64,000 nt of DNA, taken from positions 124,001 through 188,000 of the forward strand of contig CM061254.1 in assembly GCA_022605425.2 (NCBI GenBank), written 5' to 3'. The position numbers were made by a program, and so were the translations under genes. The stretch comes from Hamiltosporidium tvaerminnensis. Taxonomy: Eukaryota; Microsporidia; Dubosqiidae. Below the pieces are notes generated by a model. That model saw only the letters and a program-made list of their open reading frames with translations, had not been told where the DNA came from and did not search any database. Shown here in pieces: positions 58,831 to 64,000 of this stretch; the stretch's first letter is position 1; each line of letters opens with the position of its first letter.

Positions 58831-61269
58831 TTTTTATACTTCATAATTACATGCAAAATTTGAAATCAGGTTGACCTACTACTGTAGATATAACAATTCT
58901 TTATGAGTTTTTTTAAAAGAAAGTATTTGAATGGCCTAGGTATAATTTTTAAGTTTTCAAAAATCAATTTTACAGGCTCTGACTATAGAAAACGATTTAT
59001 ATGAAAGAAGAAAATAAAACAATGAGGTACTATAAAGCCAAGAATTAAAAAAATAGGTGTATAATACAAAACTAATATTATGATTTTCCGCGAGTATTAC
59101 TATTAAAAATCAAATAAGAGCGGTAAAATTTGCGAGGAGCAAAGATTTAAAGTCCATCTAATTTTGGTATTAAAAATGTGTCTAAAAATCTCGATAAAAC
59201 GTAGATTGACCGAATGATGCTTATATTTCCATATATCTATTTGACTCAATGCATCTAAGCCCTCTATATAAATGAATATAAACTGGTATTTATGTAGGAA
59301 TAATCTAACTAGCAATTATATATCGGGTGAGTCTGAACAATATCATAAGCAAGCGCATTAAAAGAGGCTCGTGCCAAAAATATATTTTTAGTTTGCTTTT
59401 TGTTTTGAATATAGGTTTGTTTGCGTCGAAAGCTAATTAGAAGCCACAAAAGAGAAAGTTTTTCAGGATACCGATTGTCTCTTTTTGATTGATGATATTA
59501 ACGTTTTGAGTTGACAGTTCGAAATTAGATATATGACGTTAATATAAAATAATTTTTAGAGGAATTTTTTTAAGAGATAGACAGAAAAATTTACTAAAAA
59601 CGATACTTTTATAATTAAAAACTCTTCTATAAAGTCTGTGTTGTGTAAATTTTTATAATTATAGAATAATCAAAGAAAATACAGCACATATGCCGTACTA
59701 AAGTTACGGGTAAAACTAATCTTGACTTGAAGACTTTTCGCAATTAATTAAACCAAAAATTTACTTTATGGAATTAGTCAATATGCAATGAAGTTGATCA
59801 ATTTCATATAGGTGCAATTTTATTTGATTGTGACTTCTCTCGGTATTTTCATGCACTGTTGTGTTTAGTAAAAAAAAACACGTTCCAATTTGCTTATGAT
59901 CTAAAAAGAGTCTACGTTTTGCTTGAACAAACTGTTGAGGGGTACATCATGTTGGGTCGAAGGCAAGCATTCGCTTCCGTAACTCTTACGTTTTTTTAAA
60001 TCAATGTAACAATATATCCCCAAAAGGAATCCAATTCTTAAAGTAGCAAATACTAACAAAACATATGCTTAGCAAATATACCATTTTCTCGGAATAATAT
60101 AACTTTGCAAAGAAGTCATAGAAAGAATTCAGAAGAATCACAAATAGTAAAAAATATAAATAAATTAAAATAAATTTGACTTGAAGTTATATGATGCATA
60201 TGTGATGGGATTGTGTGTCTTGATTACCCTAAATGAAGGCCACATAAATATTCTATAAGGAAAAAGTGTAGCAGATCATGCTATATATAGACTAGAAAAC
60301 ACCTTAGCGAGTACGGGTAGATTTTTTATATCCCGTTAAGTTTGTGAACTTAAGTGTTTGTTTTAACTTGATATTTCTGCACATGAAAACACATGGTGCC
60401 ATTTAAAAGCAGTGATATGCGATCATTTATGTTTCTAATGGTTACGGGGCGAATCTAGAAACGTGATATGGTGCAACTCAGTTCAAAAAATTTTAAAATG
60501 GTAGTATAAATAAGATCGAACGTTCGAATAGTCACATGTCTAGAATTATAATTGTGAATATATACCTATATTTTAGATGCAAGTAAAAAAAGATAACGCT
60601 TATCGAGGTGAATTTCCACAGAGATTCATTTTGAACAGTAGAAGCGCAGAACCTTAAGAATGTTAATCTATTTGCAAAAGAATACAGGTCTTTTTACTAA
60701 AATTGCATTTTTATGAAAATTATTTAAGAGATAACCGATGACAATATTGTACCGAAATTTAATAAAATGTATCAATAAAGAGCCTAAATATTTATAAATG
60801 TAGGAAGTGTCATTCCATCGATAGAGCAAAAAAAATAATTAAAAGTATTTTTTTCGAACTAAAAAAAAGACATCTCTCTGCTTCACATTCTCAATAGCTT
60901 TTTCGAGAGTGCTAATTTGTAATATTTAACTATCAGAGATTTATGGTCAACAAACGGCGCTTTAAAAGCAAATAAAAAAATCCGAGATTATGTTAAACGA
61001 AAGATATAATTTTTTTTTATAAAATTAACGCTTTTATAGCTTTACATAGATAAATGCTCTAAAAACCTTGGGATTTTTCCTTATAATACCTATATTCGAA
61101 ACAGTCGAATCCAAAACTCATTAAGTGCGCAGACTAAACATTTTTTTCGTTAATTTATGTTACACGGTGTATGATTTTTAGCTAAACTTTTTTTCGGAAC
61201 CTATTGACCGCTGCATTTTACTGCCTCTATATATTCCTTGCCGACTTAACCAGCGCTTTAATATATCTC
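58831..61269. other. Spacer with a retroelement scrap
   Basis: No gene supported. AGAGCGGTAAAATTTGCGAG near 59120 (+) resembles the short block at 29030 (-) and 53310 (+), so a scrap of the same retroelement family may lie here. The rest is A/T. Confidence 0.4.
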
Positions 61270-61560
61270 GAGAACTAAATGTGATCTATATGCACAGCTC
61301 GATGTCCTAGCAAACGTTTTGTGCCCTACTTAGCATTGAGGGCTTGGCAAGGGGTATGATTTTAATATCTCATGGCCGCGAAGTTTTCTAACTCGAATAA
61401 GAAAGAAACCTTCTTTTGCTTTTATTTTAATTATTGTTCTGAAAAAGTTGTTGTTGTCCTGATCTATTCTTTTTATTTCACTTTTTACCACAAATCCAAA
61501 CTCTAGTGTGATTTCCGTATTACCATAAATTGAACAATGATTTTAACATAAATGTTACAA
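61270..61560 (-). repeat. Dispersed repeat A, degenerate fragment
   Basis: The minus strand shows the CTCGGGTTAGAAGA landmark as TTCGAGTTAGAAAACTTCG and the TTTGGATTTTTGG landmark as GTTTGGATTTGTGG, spaced much as in the long copies but heavily mutated. Confidence 0.5.
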
Positions 61561-61675
61561 TCCTTCCGAAGCAGATAGTTTCTAATAAGTTTATATTCTT
61601 TCAATTAAAAATTATATGTTTATAAATATAAATGCAGGTGTCGAATTTATATTTTCATGTATATGTTTTTTTAAG

Positions 61676-61790
61676 GTGGGGGAATATACTCACAATAAAA
61701 ACTATCTGCTTGGAAATGAGTTGTTAAAATTCGTGCGAAAAACATTTGGGGCATTTATTGAACTATAAGCCACATAGAATCTATATGGAA
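61676..61790 (+). repeat. Dispersed repeat A, left-end fragment
   Basis: Matches the start of copy 1: ATAAAAACTATCTGCTTGG against ATAAAAAACTTTCTGCTTGG, then TGTGAAACTGGTGTGAG as TTAAAATTCGTGCGA and ACATTTGGGGCATTTATTG. It faces the preceding fragment, so the pair is inverted. Confidence 0.5.
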
Positions 61791-63389
61791 ACCTGTAATA
61801 ATTCCGAATTACAACATATTAGAAGAAACGGATGGAATACTTTTATATCTGTATCTTAGATATTGAATACTAAAAGACAAATGGAATAATTAAGTGAGTA
61901 AATAGGTTATTTTAGAGTTACTTTGGGCTGTCAAATACAAAAAAAGCAATTTTTTTCGATACGAATGAAACGTAATTCAGAAGTGAATTAGAGCCAAATA
62001 TAGGCGTTTCGGTGATTTTTTTTGATTGAGTTAGATTGTCAGTGAAAGGAAAACTTTCTTTACGAAAAATAAAGAGTGAATGAACAATGATGCGACCCCG
62101 CCTTATCTGTTGTAAATTCCGATATCCTCACCAGTAGACTATTTGCATCAAAAAGTTACTATACAATCTTGAAAACGTTTAAAAATTAGTTTGATTCGAA
62201 TTTTTGTAAATAACACTCGAAAATTGTTTAAATTCAGGTTGTTTACAATTGAATAGTTGATACTTAAAGTTTTTATGGTTAAGTTGTAAAAGATTATTTT
62301 TTCGAAATTCAAATTGTAGTACAAAAAGCTTCTTTGATTGTAATAATAACTGAATAGTCGTATAAAAATGGTAATTTATGATATGGAATCAGATCAAGTA
62401 ATATAACCACCTTTGGTACACAAGGACGCATCGTATAAATATTCCAAAAATATAAAAAAGGTGAGATGAAAATCAAAAGTAGCAAATAAAACGAGGCAAA
62501 GCATGCTTATAATAAGCATAGTATTTATTTAAGAATTTTACTGAAATAGTTCTAGTTTAAAAGTTAAAATACCCTAAAAATTATACTGTAGGTATAAAGG
62601 CTTTTTTAACTAAAATATAGATTTTGCAAAGACTTTCAATAAAAATAAATATACCTAGGTCAAATCGGCATTAATAAATAATAAAATGACTGAAGACACG
62701 GTGATGTAGTATAATTCTTATGAAAACGAGATTTTATGTATTGGATAATATTTAATGTGGCTTAATAAAAAGTTTATAGAGCTGTACGAAGAACCAGCGG
62801 TTTTCTCTATAAGAAATAGAATATGTTTAGAAAATAAAAGAAATCTATAACGCCGACATCGCTTGTGTAAATCATAAAACTTTTAACTAATCTAATGTAT
62901 GAAAGGCTTAGGCTTTCAAAAAGCCCCGAATAGATAGCACAACAAAGGGTATTATGTTTACATTTACTGTAAAGTTATAAATTCAAGATTTTTAATAAAC
63001 TATTCATCAAAATAAGTCTTAGAAATATTTATTTAGAAATGAGAAAAGTGACAGAATAAGATATTGCGTTTACGTTGAATAAAAAACTCAAAATGTATTT
63101 TAAATCCTAACAAGGGTCTAATAATTCTATTCGAAATAGAAGGCAAATATCTGGCATTACTCCTATGTGTTAAAACAGAAGAACTTTAAAAGTATATTGT
63201 ATCAGCAATAAATTGATTTAAGAGTTATCGATATGAGTTGCATTAAATAATCTCATATATTATAAGGCTAAATGGTATTACGCAAAAATATCATAAAATG
63301 TATTTTAAAAGACTTAAAATACATATAGATAGAACCAGATATAGAATCATATCTTTGAAAAATCAAATCTAAAAATCATCATTTAAGCG
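61791..63389. other. AT-rich spacer
   Basis: No gene or repeat recognised. Confidence 0.5.
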
Positions 63390-63702
63390 CAAAAAAAAAT
63401 TGGTTCAGATTAAATTCCTAGAAAAAAATGAGGAGAGCATCGATATGTCTTTTAATAGCATCGAAAATGTATAAAGAACCATACTTTCTATGACACAAGT
63501 AAGTAACGAGGAGGATGATGTTAAACAAGTAAAAAAAAACTGCTCCTCGTTACAAATCACAAATCCCTTCCACTTTAAAATTTCGGAGATAAATATAAAT
63601 GCAGATTTAGGTTTAGAAGAAAAACGGGGGTATAAATTCATTGAGGAGAATACACAAAAGAGAAAAAATATATTTCTTTTTCTCGAGATTTTGTCGAAAT
63701 AG
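63390..63702 (+). pseudogene. Small acidic/basic reading frame split by one TAA
   Basis: The plus frame is open from about 63390 (FLEKNEESIDMSFNSIENV) to a TAA at about 63472. It resumes in the same frame (ATG at 63490, MTQVSNEEDDVKQVKKN) and runs to 63702, ending FLFLEILSK. The segment QVSNEEDDVKQ resembles QVDNEEDGVKTQ at about 24920 in the R4-like relic, so this may be another tail of that element, though no other landmark is near. The opposite-strand frame over the same span is Phe/Ser-rich and looks like a shadow. It is either a dead fragment or a small gene of 70 codons starting at 63490. Confidence 0.35.
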
Positions 63703-64000
63703 TTTTTACCTTTTCTTTTACAAAAATATGGCTTAAAATTGTTTATCCAAGTCAAAGATGTTGTCTCTGAAATGGTTTTCGTTTAAACATCTAGGTTAGG
63801 TATAAATTTTTTCGGCACAAATCTAGTTTACTTCTCAAATACAATGAAAGCATATTCACCTTTACTAGTAGCCTAGTAATTATTTAAAATTTAACTCGAA
63901 TACTTTCTAAAAAAATACATTTTAAACCAAAAAATAGCATATATTAAGAAGTCAAAAACACGAAAAAAGATTAATAGCTTTTATCAATACAAATCGGATT

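Overview
The window looks like a piece of a very AT-rich, gene-poor microsporidian-type nuclear genome. I judge this from long A/T spacers with few genes, single-exon genes with no visible introns, CCC motifs 10-20 nt before several start codons (a signal known from microsporidia), a minimal Sgf11-like SAGA subunit, lineage-style LRR proteins and small secreted-looking proteins. A Hamiltosporidium-like parasite of an arthropod would fit, but no rRNA or marker gene here fixes the genus. No tRNA, rRNA or CRISPR array was recognised.

Layout. 0-9 kb: a short secreted-looking acidic protein (684-1199), a decayed tail-anchored reading frame (4217-4598), a secreted acidic protein with a six-residue tandem repeat (5597-6406), a 62-bp tandem repeat (6717-6902), a 75-bp tandem repeat (8122-8490) and an Sgf11-like zinc-finger gene (8962-9159, minus). 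9.4-10.8 kb: a GC-richer dispersed repeat (called repeat A here) followed by the decayed 3' end of an arthropod-type LINE. 13.4-22.8 kb: an LRR gene interrupted by one TGA, an unrecognised 224-aa gene and a 779-aa LRR gene on the minus strand. 24.6-25.1 kb: the 3' end of an R4/Dong-like non-LTR retrotransposon. 29.3-32.7 kb and 55.4-58.8 kb: an inverted segmental duplication, one arm with an intact 893-aa LRR gene and the other with its pseudogene. 33-40.5 kb: two decayed R4-like elements in tandem, same orientation, about 4.37 kb apart. 41.8-46.1 kb: two broken relatives of the 5597 secreted protein. 49.1-49.9 and 61.3-61.8 kb: more copies of repeat A. 63.4-63.7 kb: a small split reading frame.

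How it fits together. The readable genes fall mainly into two paralogous families. One is LRR proteins with an N-terminal hydrophobic segment and, in the pair, KKRK motifs. The other is short proteins with a leader ending in a Tyr-Cys-Ser box. Both families show repeated single-lesion breakage, and the spaces between them are filled by eroded retrotransposons. This is the picture of a subtelomere-like or otherwise low-constraint region where parasite surface or secreted families duplicate, exchange sequence and die. Homology statements come from reading the sequence by eye; no alignment or database search was run.
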